Shown here: piece by piece, positions 1 through 8,365 of the stretch
Layout of the letters: the number at the start of each line of letters is the position of its first letter
Position numbering within the stretch: position 1 is the stretch's first letter
From: CAYGHG01 sp964349515
Lineage (GTDB): Bacteria > Oederibacteriota > PGYV01 > CAYGHG01
Reading direction: 5' to 3'
NCBI GenBank assembly: GCA_964349515.1
Contig: CAYGHG010000017.1
Coordinates: 1 to 32,462, forward strand
Length of the DNA: 32,462 nt
The notes under the pieces: model-generated
Databases searched by the model: none
What the model was told of the DNA's origin: nothing
What the model saw: the letters and a program-made list of their open reading frames with translations, nothing else
Made by a program: the position numbers and the translations under genes

Positions 1-1
1 G

Positions 2-79
2 GTTAAAACTGCTTTTGAAAAGATAGGGTATTCGGTTGCTTCACTGTATACAGAAACTGTTGAAAATAAAAATATTTAA
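2..79 (+). CDS. C-terminal end of an unidentified upstream gene (partial)
   Basis: An open frame enters from the left edge and ends at TAA 77-79, giving 25 residues that end in ETVENKNI. The next gene's ribosome binding site (AAGGAGGA) starts 4 bases later, so this is probably the last part of the gene upstream in the same operon as the porin-like gene. The fragment is too short to assign to a family, and I do not name it. Confidence 0.45.
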   Translation, partial: VKTAFEKIGYSVASLYTETVENKNI

Positions 80-94
80 TAAAAGGAGGAACGG

Positions 95-1216
95 ATGAAA
101 CTGAAAAAAGTTTTTGTTCTGGCTGTTGTGTTCTTGGCTCTGGTTTTCGGGCAGGTTATAGCAAGTGAGGCAGGAAAGACAACGGTGGGCGGGCATGTCA
201 GGCTTAAACTATATGATAATCCTACCGGCTGGAGCAGCTGGGGAGCGCCTTTTAACCTGACCACGAGCACGAAATCAGAAGACTATATGGGAATGGGTTT
301 TACGGGCGCTTACATATACCTCTCTCAGGATATAACGGACAATTTTTCAATAGAGCTTGTCCCGATAATTTCCGCAAGCACGGGCGCTACCCCTAAATTT
401 CACTCCACAATAGGGGCGCACGCAACGGCGGCGCCTGCTGTCAGTCTCGGAATTGACAAGGCTGTTATTAAATACAGGGCGCCTTTTGATATAGATGTGA
501 CATTTGGCGTCATGAAGCCCGTGTTTACAATGGACTATGGGCACGATATGTTCTGGGAGGAAGAGTATAACGGAGGCAAGTTTATCTGCAACCCAAAACT
601 CGGCTCAATGCACGACACCGGCATTGAAATATACAAGAACTTTGAAATAGAGGAAGTGTCATTGCCGGTTTATTTGTATCTGTTAAACGGGGATGATAAC
701 AGTTTTAAATACTATAATGACAGCAATAACCAGCCGCAGGGGCTCATACATATAGAGCCGGGATGGGGTCCTTTTAAACTGTCGGCATCGTTTACCGCCG
801 GAAGGCGTGACGCCAAAGAACTTCTTGGCATGCACAAATGGAGCCTCGGATTTTTGGTCAACTGGATGGGGCTGCACGTGAGAAGTGAGTTTGCCAAAGG
901 GAAATGGGAAAAATCTATTTCTAATTCGAGGGATGCTCTGACAGAAGGATATTACATTATGGCTTCCTACAAACCTCTTGAATGGCTCAGGGTATTTTTT
1001 CACCACGATTCCGTGCTGCATAATTTCAACGGTTTCTTTTTTACAGCACCCGGTGCGGGTGAAAGATACATAACGAATACCGCGGGAATCAGCATATTCA
1101 TTACAGAAAGTTCCATTCTTCAGTTCCAAGTGGATGTGGCTGACTGGCGCAGGCGGGATGATTCCGCGATACTGATATTCACGAGGCCGACTCTTGGGAC
1201 AAGAATAACATTTTAA
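95..1216 (+). CDS. Porin-like outer-membrane beta-barrel protein
   Basis: A protein of 373 residues with a clear signal peptide (KK followed by a hydrophobic stretch to about residue 24). The mature part alternates polar and hydrophobic residues in short strands rich in Gly, Tyr, Trp and Phe. It ends in TLGTRITF, and a terminal Phe is the usual outer-membrane barrel signal. The layout resembles bacterial porins, but I cannot name the substrate. The start is set by AAGGAGGA 7 bases upstream. The FMN-binding protein follows after 15 bases and a chemoreceptor after that, so the three are probably co-transcribed. No cysteines form a haem motif, so it is not itself a cytochrome. Confidence 0.7.
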   Translation: MKLKKVFVLAVVFLALVFGQVIASEAGKTTVGGHVRLKLYDNPTGWSSWGAPFNLTTSTKSEDYMGMGFTGAYIYLSQDITDNFSIELVPIISASTGATPKFHSTIGAHATAAPAVSLGIDKAVIKYRAPFDIDVTFGVMKPVFTMDYGHDMFWEEEYNGGKFICNPKLGSMHDTGIEIYKNFEIEEVSLPVYLYLLNGDDNSFKYYNDSNNQPQGLIHIEPGWGPFKLSASFTAGRRDAKELLGMHKWSLGFLVNWMGLHVRSEFAKGKWEKSISNSRDALTEGYYIMASYKPLEWLRVFFHHDSVLHNFNGFFFTAPGAGERYITNTAGISIFITESSILQFQVDVADWRRRDDSAILIFTRPTLGTRITF

Positions 1217-1231
1217 TAAGGAGGAACAAAC

Positions 1232-1768
1232 ATGAAACTTTTTGCAAAAGTATTTTTAGCCCTTGTTTTACTGCCTGCCGGGATTTTTTCGGCGCAGCTC
1301 ATAGAAGAAGAAACCGCGCTTAAGGATGCCTTTCCTGAAGGGTATAAGACATCTGCGGTAAAGGTTACTGTGGAGCATAAAAAAGATATCAATTCAAGGC
1401 TTGGAGATTCGGCTTTTTCTGACCTGAAAAAAGAAAGCGAATATAAGTTTTACAAAGGAAAAGAGGGAACAGCCATTTTGGAACATCACGCCGGCAAGTG
1501 GGGTGAGATAGAAGTGCTTGTGCTGATAGACACCGAGGGAAAGGTTAAAAACGTGGTGGTGCTTGCATCCTCTGAAAAGCGCGGCAGGCCCATAGTCATG
1601 AGGACTTTTTTAAATCAGTTTACAGGAAAGGTATTAAAGGATAAAATGGAAATAGGTAAGGCGATAAATGCAGTAACGGGCGCGACGATTTCTTCAAAGG
1701 CAGTTTGCCTGATGGTTAAAAGAGCCCTTGAAGTATACGAGTTAAGTGCGGTGGCCGATAAAAAATAA
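1232..1768 (+). CDS. Periplasmic FMN-binding domain protein (RnfG/NqrC-like flavinylation domain)
   Basis: A protein of 178 residues with an N-terminal signal peptide (hydrophobic to about residue 20) and a C-terminal FMN-binding domain (about 90-170). NAVTGAT at 146-152 matches the Dgx(s/t)gAT consensus modified by ApbE flavin transferases, with Asp replaced by Asn; Thr152 would carry FMN by a phosphoester bond. Domains of this family act as one-electron carriers on the outer face of the membrane in Rnf, Nqr and several extracellular reductase systems. It is a stand-alone carrier here: no RnfC, D or B gene is visible in the window. The RBS AAGGAGG lies 9 bases upstream. Neighbouring porin and chemoreceptor genes suggest a shared extracellular redox or sensing role, which is inference. 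Confidence 0.82.
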   Translation: MKLFAKVFLALVLLPAGIFSAQLIEEETALKDAFPEGYKTSAVKVTVEHKKDINSRLGDSAFSDLKKESEYKFYKGKEGTAILEHHAGKWGEIEVLVLIDTEGKVKNVVVLASSEKRGRPIVMRTFLNQFTGKVLKDKMEIGKAINAVTGATISSKAVCLMVKRALEVYELSAVADKK

Positions 1769-1786
1769 TATAAGAGGTGGTATTAG

Positions 1787-3574
1787 GTGAAGCTCAAGAT
1801 TTCGCTGGGGGCACAGACAGCCGTAATACTTTTTGCGGGAGTCATGCTGCTTGCCGCGGTATTGGTGAATTTCAACAGCAGTGCATACAGCAGGCTGGTA
1901 GAACAGAAATTCGCGGAAAAAGTAGTTACACTCGGCGAGAACGGGATTTACATGATAGAACCTTTTGTAAGGGCAGCCATGGAAAGGACTGACAGGCAGT
2001 TAAGGCCGGCCGAGCTTCAACAGTTAAACATGATTCTTGAAGCCGCTGTAACCCGAGAGGACATGCTTTATGCAGCTGTCAGGATTGACGGAAAAATTCT
2101 CGGAGTTTCAAGCGCCGACGGCAGACAGAATATCAGTATTCCTGAAACAGTGCAGCTTGAAAAAGACATGCTTGGGTACTTCGTTTCTGAAATCAAGGAG
2201 ATGAAGGGTACCGGTTATGAAATAAGTTTTCCGGTTGTTTATAAATCAAGGGACGTAGGGTCGATGTTGGTAGGGTTTGACAGGACAACAATAAACGCAG
2301 AACTAAAAAGAGTTTCCGGCCAGGCTGTCCTGATAGGGATGGCAGGTTCGGTGATTATGTCGCTGATTCTTGTCGGTTACATGCTTTTGAGAATAATAGG
2401 CCCTGTAAATACCGTCGCCAAAGTCGCCGATGAAATAAGCAGGGGAGAGGTCGGGGATACCATAAAGGTGATAAAGGGTGAGGATGAGATCGCCCGCATG
2501 ACGCAGAGTTTTGACGCGATGTCTAAATATATCACTGGTGTGGCCGCGGTTTCGGAGTCATTGGCGGTAGGCGAACTTACCGACAGATTTGAGCCAAAGT
2601 CTGACAAGGACGTCCTCGGCAATTCTTTTAAAAAAATGATCCTTTATATAAATGAAATATCACTTGTGTTAAGCGACATAGCCGCAGGCAACCTGCAGTC
2701 GCCTTTTAAACACCGCTCCGAGCGGGATCTTCTCGGCACAATGGTTATTTCAATGCTTGAGGGGCTGAAAGAACTTGTAGGCGCTATAAAACAGAGTTCT
2801 GACTCAATGGCGGGCTCGTCAAAGCAGCTTGCATCCATCGCGTCGGAAAGCCAGGCCACCATATCACAGCTTGCGGAAACAATAGCCAATATCTCGCAGG
2901 CCACAAGCGAGGCTGCAAGGAATTCGCAGACGGCTTCGGCTGCGGCGATGAAGGCTGAAGCCTCCGCCAGGGCGGGTTCGGAAAAGATGGACCTTTTGAT
3001 GGAAAAAATGGCGGCTTTAAGACAGTCCTCCGACCTGTCCAATAAGCAGATGGAAATACTCGGCAAACATTCGGAAGAAATCAAGAACATGGTATCCATA
3101 ATTGAATCGGTTGCCGATGAGACGAAGCTGCTGTCGTTTAACGCCGCTATAGAGGCGGCAAGGGCGGGTGAGGCAGGACGGGGGTTTGCGGTAGTAGCTG
3201 AAGAAATCAGAAACCTCTCTGAAATGTCAACGGCTCAGGCCAAGAAAATCAGCAGCAGGATAAAGCTTGTGCGGGATGACATTGCTGCTGCAGTTGGAAT
3301 CGCCCAGGAAAGCCTTAAAGAACTGACAGAAGGCTCGCTCCTTTCAGAAGAGGCGCATAAAAATTTTGCGGACATTGTAGCAAGCGTTGACGAGGCTGCG
3401 GCGCAGGTTGAAAACATAGCGGCATCCTCCCAGCAGATAGCCGCATCTTCCGAGGAGGCTTCCGCTTCTTCGCAGGAGCAGGCGGCGTCAATGGAAGAAC
3501 TAAATGCTTCTGCTGAAGAACTGTCTGCCGCCGCGGAACTCCTCAAGCAGATGACGGATAAGTTTACTACGTAA
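1787..3574 (+). CDS. Methyl-accepting chemotaxis protein with periplasmic sensor and three HAMP units
   Basis: GTG start with GAGGTGG 6 bases upstream, 595 residues. TM1 spans about 11-30 and TM2 about 180-203, enclosing a periplasmic sensor of about 150 residues that looks like a single Cache-type domain. After TM2 come three consecutive HAMP-like units (about 204-250, 254-292, 296-332), each with the pattern (A/V)xGE/N(V/L)...DxLG/DEIA. The MCP signalling domain follows, with the conserved hairpin around 455-478 (IEAARAGEAGRGFAVVAEE). It would signal to CheA/CheW at the inner membrane. No C-terminal CheR-tethering pentapeptide is seen; the protein ends in TDKFTT. It follows the FMN-binding gene by 18 bases, so the signal sensed may relate to redox or to the porin's substrate. 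Confidence 0.9.
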   Translation: MKLKISLGAQTAVILFAGVMLLAAVLVNFNSSAYSRLVEQKFAEKVVTLGENGIYMIEPFVRAAMERTDRQLRPAELQQLNMILEAAVTREDMLYAAVRIDGKILGVSSADGRQNISIPETVQLEKDMLGYFVSEIKEMKGTGYEISFPVVYKSRDVGSMLVGFDRTTINAELKRVSGQAVLIGMAGSVIMSLILVGYMLLRIIGPVNTVAKVADEISRGEVGDTIKVIKGEDEIARMTQSFDAMSKYITGVAAVSESLAVGELTDRFEPKSDKDVLGNSFKKMILYINEISLVLSDIAAGNLQSPFKHRSERDLLGTMVISMLEGLKELVGAIKQSSDSMAGSSKQLASIASESQATISQLAETIANISQATSEAARNSQTASAAAMKAEASARAGSEKMDLLMEKMAALRQSSDLSNKQMEILGKHSEEIKNMVSIIESVADETKLLSFNAAIEAARAGEAGRGFAVVAEEIRNLSEMSTAQAKKISSRIKLVRDDIAAAVGIAQESLKELTEGSLLSEEAHKNFADIVASVDEAAAQVENIAASSQQIAASSEEASASSQEQAASMEELNASAEELSAAAELLKQMTDKFTT

Positions 3575-3720
3575 GACGAGTGTAAAGGTGTAAAGGTTTG
3601 AAGGTTTAGAACCAATATAACAGTTATTTTCACGAGGCTTACTTCCTGTTGACGGTCTTGCCCCGCAGGTGACGCCGGTGAGATTTGATTTAATAAGTTT
3701 TTACGGCCCAAAATTTCCAA

Positions 3721-3748
3721 TTGACAATAAAACCTAAATACATATAAT
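3721..3748 (+). promoter_or_regulatory. Sigma70-type promoter for the barrel-TPR gene
   Basis: TTGACA at 3721-3726 and TATAAT at 3743-3748 are both exact consensus hexamers with a 16-base spacer. They lie 56 bases before the start codon at 3805. The leader can form a small stem between 3767 and 3787 (GGGATTGAG / CTCAACCC with one bulge) just before the RBS. The preceding 3575-3720 stretch holds only short degenerate repeats (GTGTAAAGG-like) and no gene I can support. Confidence 0.75.
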
Positions 3749-3804
3749 TAAAACTCAAAATAGAGGGGATTGAGCTTTCTCAACCCAAAAAACGGGAGAT
3801 TTCT

Positions 3805-5409
3805 ATGCGCACATTTTTTGTATGTATTTTTCTGTCATTTTTTCTTTCGCAGTGTCTTTATGCTTCGGGCTTTTTCGGTTCGGTTTACGGCGGCGCGGCA
3901 GCAGCTAAAATGGAGGGGTATAATTCCGGAATACAAAGCACAAACGAATACAATGAATCGCTCGGTGCGGGGCCTTCCCTAAAAAAGCTTGAGCTGTCTC
4001 TTGCCCCTGAAATCTCGGCAGGCTATGTTTTTGACACTCCTATAGGCGGCGCAGGGGTGTATGTTAAAAACTCAGCCATGCTGTTGTACGATGAAGGCAG
4101 CGCCGCATTATGGCCTGATAAAAAAACAGCCCACTATATCAAATCTGATTTGAGCGCTTTTTATTCCGCTCTCGGGATAAGGATAGGTTTCACGGGAGGC
4201 GCGCTGGCGGGTATTACGGGATATGCGGCGGCAGAAGGCGGGATATGCCACTACTATTCAAATTTTACAGAAGAAGAGACATATAAAGAAGACGGAGGCG
4301 TACTTTACAAAATCAGAAAAGAATGGAAGTTGGCAATACCGTCGGCGGCTGTTGAAGCGGGGGTTGAGTGGAAATTCAGCGGGAATATCGGGCTTGGAGT
4401 AAAGGGCGGCTACCGGTTTGCTTCGGGCAGGGTTCCGGTAACAGTAAAGAATATTGAAGGCTGGACAGGGCCGCTGTCAGGGGAAGACAGCGTTGATTAT
4501 TCGGGTTTTTACGCCGGTCTGGGGATGATTTTCAATTTTGAAGACGCGCCTGTCAGATTGGACCCGATGAAAGACAGCTCGTTTCCCGGTATTGCCGGGA
4601 TTTTGTATAAGGACGCTGAAAGTTATTACAGCGAAGGCCTCTATAGGCAGGCGTGGCAGAAAATATCAGAGGCAAGAAATGCCGCCCCACAAAACAGTAT
4701 GATACAGAGCCTGGCGCAAAAAATAGAGGAACGGCTCAAAGATGAGAACAGCGTGGAAAAAACAAGAAGGCTGATGAAAGAGGCGGATGATTTAAGGGTG
4801 CACGGCAGCTACAAACAGGCCGCGAAAAGATACAGTGAAGTGCTGAAGGCTGATCCCGAGAACACCCAGGCACAGTTTTATACTGAAGAGATGAAGAAAT
4901 CAGGGGAAGCTTCGTATCAGGCGGCGGCTGTACTGGTTAAAGAAGGAAACCTGACAAAGGCGCTTGAAAGCGCAAAAGCCTCTTCTGATTACGGGCATGA
5001 GCCGGCTGAAGGGCTGAAAAAGGATATAGAAGAGATGATAAAGAAAAAGAAAGAAAACAACAGGTTATTTAATCTCGGCGTTGAATACTACAGAAAGGGC
5101 GATTATAAAAATGCGGCTCTGAGTTGGGACGCAGTGCTGAAATCAGACCCGTCAGACGCGGAGGCTGCGGACAATCTAAAGAAAGCCTGGAAAAAAATAG
5201 ACGAAAATTCCGGGCAGGAGGCAAAAAGCGAGGCGCTTGCCGCGAAAGAAGCTGCGGAATGCTTCAAACTCGGTGATTTTAACTGCGCTTCGGGCAAGTG
5301 CGGTTATGCGCTCAGGCTCAACCCGGACAACAAAGAATGCGCGGCAATGCTGGAGGAAATAAAGGCAGCGGAGTTGAAAACTGAGGCGGAGAAACTGAAT
5401 AAGAGGTAG
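3805..5409 (+). CDS. Outer-membrane barrel domain fused to TPR repeats
   Basis: A protein of 534 residues. The first 22 or so residues form a signal peptide (MRTFF... ending near YASG). Residues 23-250 look like an outer-membrane beta-barrel (GGAA-rich, alternating strands, ends FYAGLGMIFNF). From about 265 to the end it becomes helical and charged, with about five TPR-like units, for example SYKQAAKRYSEVLKADPEN and DYKNAALSWDAVLKSDPSD. TPRs bind protein partners, so the protein may anchor or assemble a periplasmic complex at the outer membrane. The start is supported by GGGAG 7 bases upstream and by the strong promoter at 3721. I do not recognise a named family for the fusion. Confidence 0.72.
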   Translation: MRTFFVCIFLSFFLSQCLYASGFFGSVYGGAAAAKMEGYNSGIQSTNEYNESLGAGPSLKKLELSLAPEISAGYVFDTPIGGAGVYVKNSAMLLYDEGSAALWPDKKTAHYIKSDLSAFYSALGIRIGFTGGALAGITGYAAAEGGICHYYSNFTEEETYKEDGGVLYKIRKEWKLAIPSAAVEAGVEWKFSGNIGLGVKGGYRFASGRVPVTVKNIEGWTGPLSGEDSVDYSGFYAGLGMIFNFEDAPVRLDPMKDSSFPGIAGILYKDAESYYSEGLYRQAWQKISEARNAAPQNSMIQSLAQKIEERLKDENSVEKTRRLMKEADDLRVHGSYKQAAKRYSEVLKADPENTQAQFYTEEMKKSGEASYQAAAVLVKEGNLTKALESAKASSDYGHEPAEGLKKDIEEMIKKKKENNRLFNLGVEYYRKGDYKNAALSWDAVLKSDPSDAEAADNLKKAWKKIDENSGQEAKSEALAAKEAAECFKLGDFNCASGKCGYALRLNPDNKECAAMLEEIKAAELKTEAEKLNKR

Positions 5410-5492
5410 TCAAATATGAATGCTGCGTCCGATTACGGTTGCGCTATTTTGTTAAAACAGTTAGAATACAGAAAAATTCAAGGAGGTGTTTT

Positions 5493-6335
5493 ATGGCATC
5501 AGATGAGATTTATGAATTGAAAAGGATTTTAAGCAAGGTCCCGAAATCTGTTATGGCGGGCATTATCACGGTAGGTGTTCTGATTATGCTGCAGCCTTGG
5601 GCCATGGTGGGTGCGGGTGAAAGGGGCGTTGTTTTAAATTTTGGCGCAGTAAGCCCGGTAGTGCTTGACGAAGGGCTGCATTTCAGAATACCTATAATGC
5701 AGAGAGTAATATCGATGGATGTAAAGGTGCAAAAAGCAGTTACGGATACAATCGCGGCTTCTTCCGACCTGCAGGATGTTACTTCAACGATTGCCCTGAA
5801 CTATCATTTGATTCCCGATCAGGCAAATGTGGTGTATCAGAATCTCGGGGTTTCTTTCAAAGAGAGGATAATTGATCCTGCCATACTTGAAGTTGTGAAA
5901 GCGGTCACTGCGAGATATACAGCCGAAGAACTGATCACGAAAAGGCCCCAGGTCAGTGAAGAGATGAGGGCAAATTTAAGCGACAGGCTTAAAGCGTATG
6001 ACATAGCTGTAAATGCTTTTTCTATAGTATCATTCAGTTTTTCCAAAGTCTTTACTGAAGCGATAGAATCAAAGCAGACTGCCGAACAGCTTGCGTTAAA
6101 GGCAAGGCGCGACCTTGACAGGATAAGAATTGAAGCTGAACAGAAAATAACAACCGCCAAGGCTGAAGCAGAGTCATTAAGACTGCAGAGGGCAAATATT
6201 TCGCCTGACCTCATTGAGCTAAGAAGGATTGAGGCTACTTTAAAAGCAATTGAAAAATGGAACGGCATAATGCCTAACGTTACCGGCGCCGGAACAGTGC
6301 CGTTTATAGGAGTAGGGGACGAAAAGAGAAGGTAA
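5493..6335 (+). CDS. Prohibitin/SPFH-domain membrane protein
   Basis: A protein of 280 residues with one N-terminal membrane segment (about 19-38), then an SPFH/band-7 domain (about 40-210). GERGVVLNFGAV and LDEGLHFRIPIMQRV are typical of prohibitins and HflC/HflK. A coiled coil follows (about 205-250, EAEQKITTAKAEAESLRLQR). Family members form large rings or microdomain scaffolds in the inner membrane and often modulate the FtsH protease. I chose ATG 5493 because AGGAGGTG lies 5 bases upstream; an in-frame start 54 bases earlier has no such site and would add a non-conserved leader. No hflK partner is adjacent, which fits a single-gene prohibitin type. Confidence 0.88.
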   Translation: MASDEIYELKRILSKVPKSVMAGIITVGVLIMLQPWAMVGAGERGVVLNFGAVSPVVLDEGLHFRIPIMQRVISMDVKVQKAVTDTIAASSDLQDVTSTIALNYHLIPDQANVVYQNLGVSFKERIIDPAILEVVKAVTARYTAEELITKRPQVSEEMRANLSDRLKAYDIAVNAFSIVSFSFSKVFTEAIESKQTAEQLALKARRDLDRIRIEAEQKITTAKAEAESLRLQRANISPDLIELRRIEATLKAIEKWNGIMPNVTGAGTVPFIGVGDEKRR

Positions 6336-6392
6336 ATGAAGTTTAAAAATTAAAAGCTTAAAATTTACGGATTAGTGTAAATTAAAGCATAT

Positions 6393-6427
6393 AAAGAAAA
6401 AGGCCCGTAAAGCGGGCTTTTTTCTTT
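6393..6427 (+). terminator. Hairpin terminator after the SPFH gene
   Basis: A 15-base stem AAAGAAAAAGGCCCG / CGGGCTTTTTTCTTT with one G-T pair closes a 5-base loop (TAAAG). The right arm is T-rich and the left arm A-rich, so it can act as an intrinsic terminator for the SPFH gene. It sits just before the RBS of the next gene. Confidence 0.85.
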
Positions 6428-6440
6428 ATGGGAGGTTTTA

Positions 6441-6947
6441 ATGAAAGAGATAAAGGTAAAGCTTGAGGAAAAAGATTACAGGCAGTTTCTTTTTTACCAT
6501 ATGTACCGCGGTTTTAAGGGCAAAGTGAAACTTGCCATACCATTTATACTGATTCCTGTCATGTATGCTTCTCTGGTACAGAGCGGCAGGACGGAAAATA
6601 TGGATTCACTGCTGATTGTCTCACTGATTGCAGTCGTGTATACCGCATTTCTGCCTGTGTTAATTATGTTTATATCAAAGAAAACATACAATAAATCCGA
6701 ACAGTTGAGGCAGGAGGCTTTTTATGATTTTACGGCTGAGGGGCTTAAAATCCGGGGCGCGGCATTTACAGGAACCGCAGGGTGGGGCAAGTTTCACGCG
6801 GCCGGAATTACCGATAAGGCTGTATATATGTACACTTCCGCCCGAAAGGCACTGATTCTGCCTCTGCGTTTTTTTGACGAGGATTATGCGAAGGAGGTTG
6901 TGAAACTGGTGCGGGAGAATATGGGGAAAAAGGTCATGGGAAGGTGA
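6441..6947 (+). CDS. YcxB-like membrane protein
   Basis: A protein of 168 residues with two membrane segments (about 31-46 and 56-79) and a C-terminal soluble domain (about 92-162) of the YcxB-like type: EAFYDFTAEGLKIRG, a Trp near 115, and a final LPLRFF.E pattern. The biochemical role of this family is not established. GGGAGG lies 7 bases before the ATG. Its stop overlaps the GTG of the following dehydrogenase by 4 bases (GTGA), so the two are translated together, although no functional link between them is obvious. Confidence 0.68.
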   Translation: MKEIKVKLEEKDYRQFLFYHMYRGFKGKVKLAIPFILIPVMYASLVQSGRTENMDSLLIVSLIAVVYTAFLPVLIMFISKKTYNKSEQLRQEAFYDFTAEGLKIRGAAFTGTAGWGKFHAAGITDKAVYMYTSARKALILPLRFFDEDYAKEVVKLVRENMGKKVMGR

Positions 6948-7687
6948 AAGGTAAAACAGTAATAGTAACAGGCGCCGCGCAGGGTATAGGGCTGTGTATG
7001 GCGGGGTACTTTTCAGAGATGTCAATGAACGTAATAGCAACTGACATTGATAATGCTGCGATAAAAGAAGCAACAGTGTCTTTTCCAAAAATAAGGTTTG
7101 TCAAGACTGACAATGCGGACGAGAAGGCAATAGTAAAATGCGTTAAGTATGCAGCCGAAGAATTTGGAACCATAGACTGCCTTGTAAACAATGCCGGCAT
7201 CGGGATTAACAAGCCTGTTACTGAGATGAAATTGAAAGAATGGGAGCGCGTGATGTCGGTTAACGTTACCGGAGCAATGCTCTGGGTGAAATACTGCGCG
7301 CCTTATCTAAAGGCTTCAAAGGGCGCTGTGGTAAACATCGCGTCAACGCGGGCCCTTATGTCGGAAAAAAATACAGAGGCATACTCTGCGTCAAAAGGCG
7401 CGGTCTTAAGCCTGACTCACGCACTGGCCGTCAGCCTGGGCCCGGATATCAGGGTTAATGCCATCAGCCCGGGATGGATAGAAGTATCTGAATGGAAAAA
7501 GAAATCAGATGCAAAACAGCCGGCACACAGCGAATCCGACAAAAACCAGCACCCCGCAGGCAGAGTGGGCGTCCCGCAGGATATTGCGCACCTCGCATAT
7601 TATCTGTTAACAGATAAGGCGGGTTTCATAACCGGCCAGAATTTCACCGTGGACGGCGGTATGACGGTTAAGATGATTTATGAATGA
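6944..7687 (+). CDS. Short-chain dehydrogenase/reductase (SDR)
   Basis: A classical SDR of 247 residues beginning with GTG, overlapping the YcxB-like gene. The NAD(P) glycine motif TGAAQGIG is at 9-16, NNAG at 82-85, catalytic Ser134, Tyr147 and Lys151 (YSASK), and the C-terminal ITGQNFTVDGGM that closes the Rossmann core. An acidic residue (Asp34) after beta-2 suggests a preference for NAD over NADP. The substrate cannot be read from the sequence; relatives include glucose 1-dehydrogenases and 3-oxoacyl-ACP reductases. It is convergent with the response regulator gene and separated from it by a long inverted repeat. Confidence 0.92.
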   Translation: MKGKTVIVTGAAQGIGLCMAGYFSEMSMNVIATDIDNAAIKEATVSFPKIRFVKTDNADEKAIVKCVKYAAEEFGTIDCLVNNAGIGINKPVTEMKLKEWERVMSVNVTGAMLWVKYCAPYLKASKGAVVNIASTRALMSEKNTEAYSASKGAVLSLTHALAVSLGPDIRVNAISPGWIEVSEWKKKSDAKQPAHSESDKNQHPAGRVGVPQDIAHLAYYLLTDKAGFITGQNFTVDGGMTVKMIYE

Positions 7688-7693
7688 TAAAAT

Positions 7694-7760
7694 AAGCCAA
7701 TAAGACAGAAAAGATAAGTAAGAAAAAACCGGTACTTTTAAACTTTTGTCTTATTGGCTT
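7694..7760. terminator. Long inverted repeat between convergent genes, probable bidirectional terminator
   Basis: AAGCCAATAAGAC at 7694-7706 is perfectly repeated in reverse complement at 7748-7760. After a 2-base bulge, AAAAG 7709-7713 pairs with CTTTT 7743-7747. The arms enclose an A-rich loop of about 29 bases. It lies between the stop codons of the dehydrogenase (plus strand) and the response regulator (minus strand), the usual place for a shared terminator, although the stem is AT-rich and unusually long-looped. Confidence 0.5.
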
Positions 7761-7776
7761 TTATGAACTTGCCTGA

Positions 7777-8151
7777 CTACTGCGCCCTCCCCCCTCCTAA
7801 CTGTGTAATGACCGACGTCAGCTTTGTTATGCCCCTTGCTTTTGTGAGAAACGCGGAAGCGCCTGTTTCCATCATTTTTCTTTCAAGCCAGGGTTCTTCG
7901 GACTGGGCGAAAATCACTACAGGTATTGCCGAGGTCGTGATGTTCTGTTTTAACTCCCTTAAAGTTTCTTCGCCGTCCATACCGGGCATTTCGTTATCAA
8001 GGAGTATCACGTCGGGCTTTTCTCTTCTTGCTTTTTCGATTCCGTCAACTGCGTTAGTAGCCGGCACAAGTTCAAGCCCCGGAATGTGCCGTAAGTAGAT
8101 TGAAACCATCCTGATCAGCATAGGTGAGTCGTCAATGTAGAGTACCTTCAT
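7777..8151 (-). CDS. Single-domain response regulator (CheY-like receiver)
   Basis: A receiver domain of 124 residues with no output domain. Acidic pair Asp7-Asp8, phosphoacceptor Asp52 (LLDNEMPGMDG) and conserved Lys104 are present. The switch Thr/Ser after beta-4 is replaced by Ala82 (VVIFAQS), and the Pro after the Lys is also Ala. I chose ATG 8151 because a strong GGAGGGGG site lies just upstream; a longer reading frame extends to 8193 but adds a non-conserved leader. No histidine kinase is adjacent, so the partner is encoded elsewhere. It could serve as a CheY-like or phosphorelay protein. Confidence 0.88.
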   Translation of the reverse strand: MKVLYIDDSPMLIRMVSIYLRHIPGLELVPATNAVDGIEKARREKPDVILLDNEMPGMDGEETLRELKQNITTSAIPVVIFAQSEEPWLERKMMETGASAFLTKARGITKLTSVITQLGGGRAQ

Positions 8152-8365
8152 TCTTACCCCCTCCGGCAGAAGACGCTGCAGAGCAAAAAACATACAATTG
8201 CCGTTTTTATTTTGTAACCGTCAAGAATAAACCGCCCTTGCAGAGTTTATACACTATAAACGCGGATAAGTCAAAGTTTTCGCTGATTTCGCCTTAAATA
8301 TCAGGGGAAAAAGGGTTTGGCGGATGTATCGCAAACCGCTGTGCCGGTATTAACCCAATCTTAAT

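Noticed and set aside
683..1129. Long open frame on the minus strand opposite the porin-like gene
   Set aside because: It lies entirely inside a well-supported gene, has no RBS and its translation resembles no family; it is a codon-bias shadow. The same applies to the minus-strand frames opposite the MCP, ClpB, glgA and exporter genes.
3575..3720. Small gene or RNA between the chemoreceptor and the barrel-TPR gene
   Set aside because: No frame with an RBS and no stable long stem on reading; only short GTGTAAAGG-like repeats.
5439..5492. Upstream in-frame start for the SPFH gene
   Set aside because: No Shine-Dalgarno site, and the added residues are not part of the family; ATG 5493 has a strong AGGAGGTG.
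7754..8098. Plus-strand frame opposite the response regulator
   Set aside because: The minus strand encodes a clear receiver domain with Asp52 and Lys104; the plus-strand product has no recognisable features.
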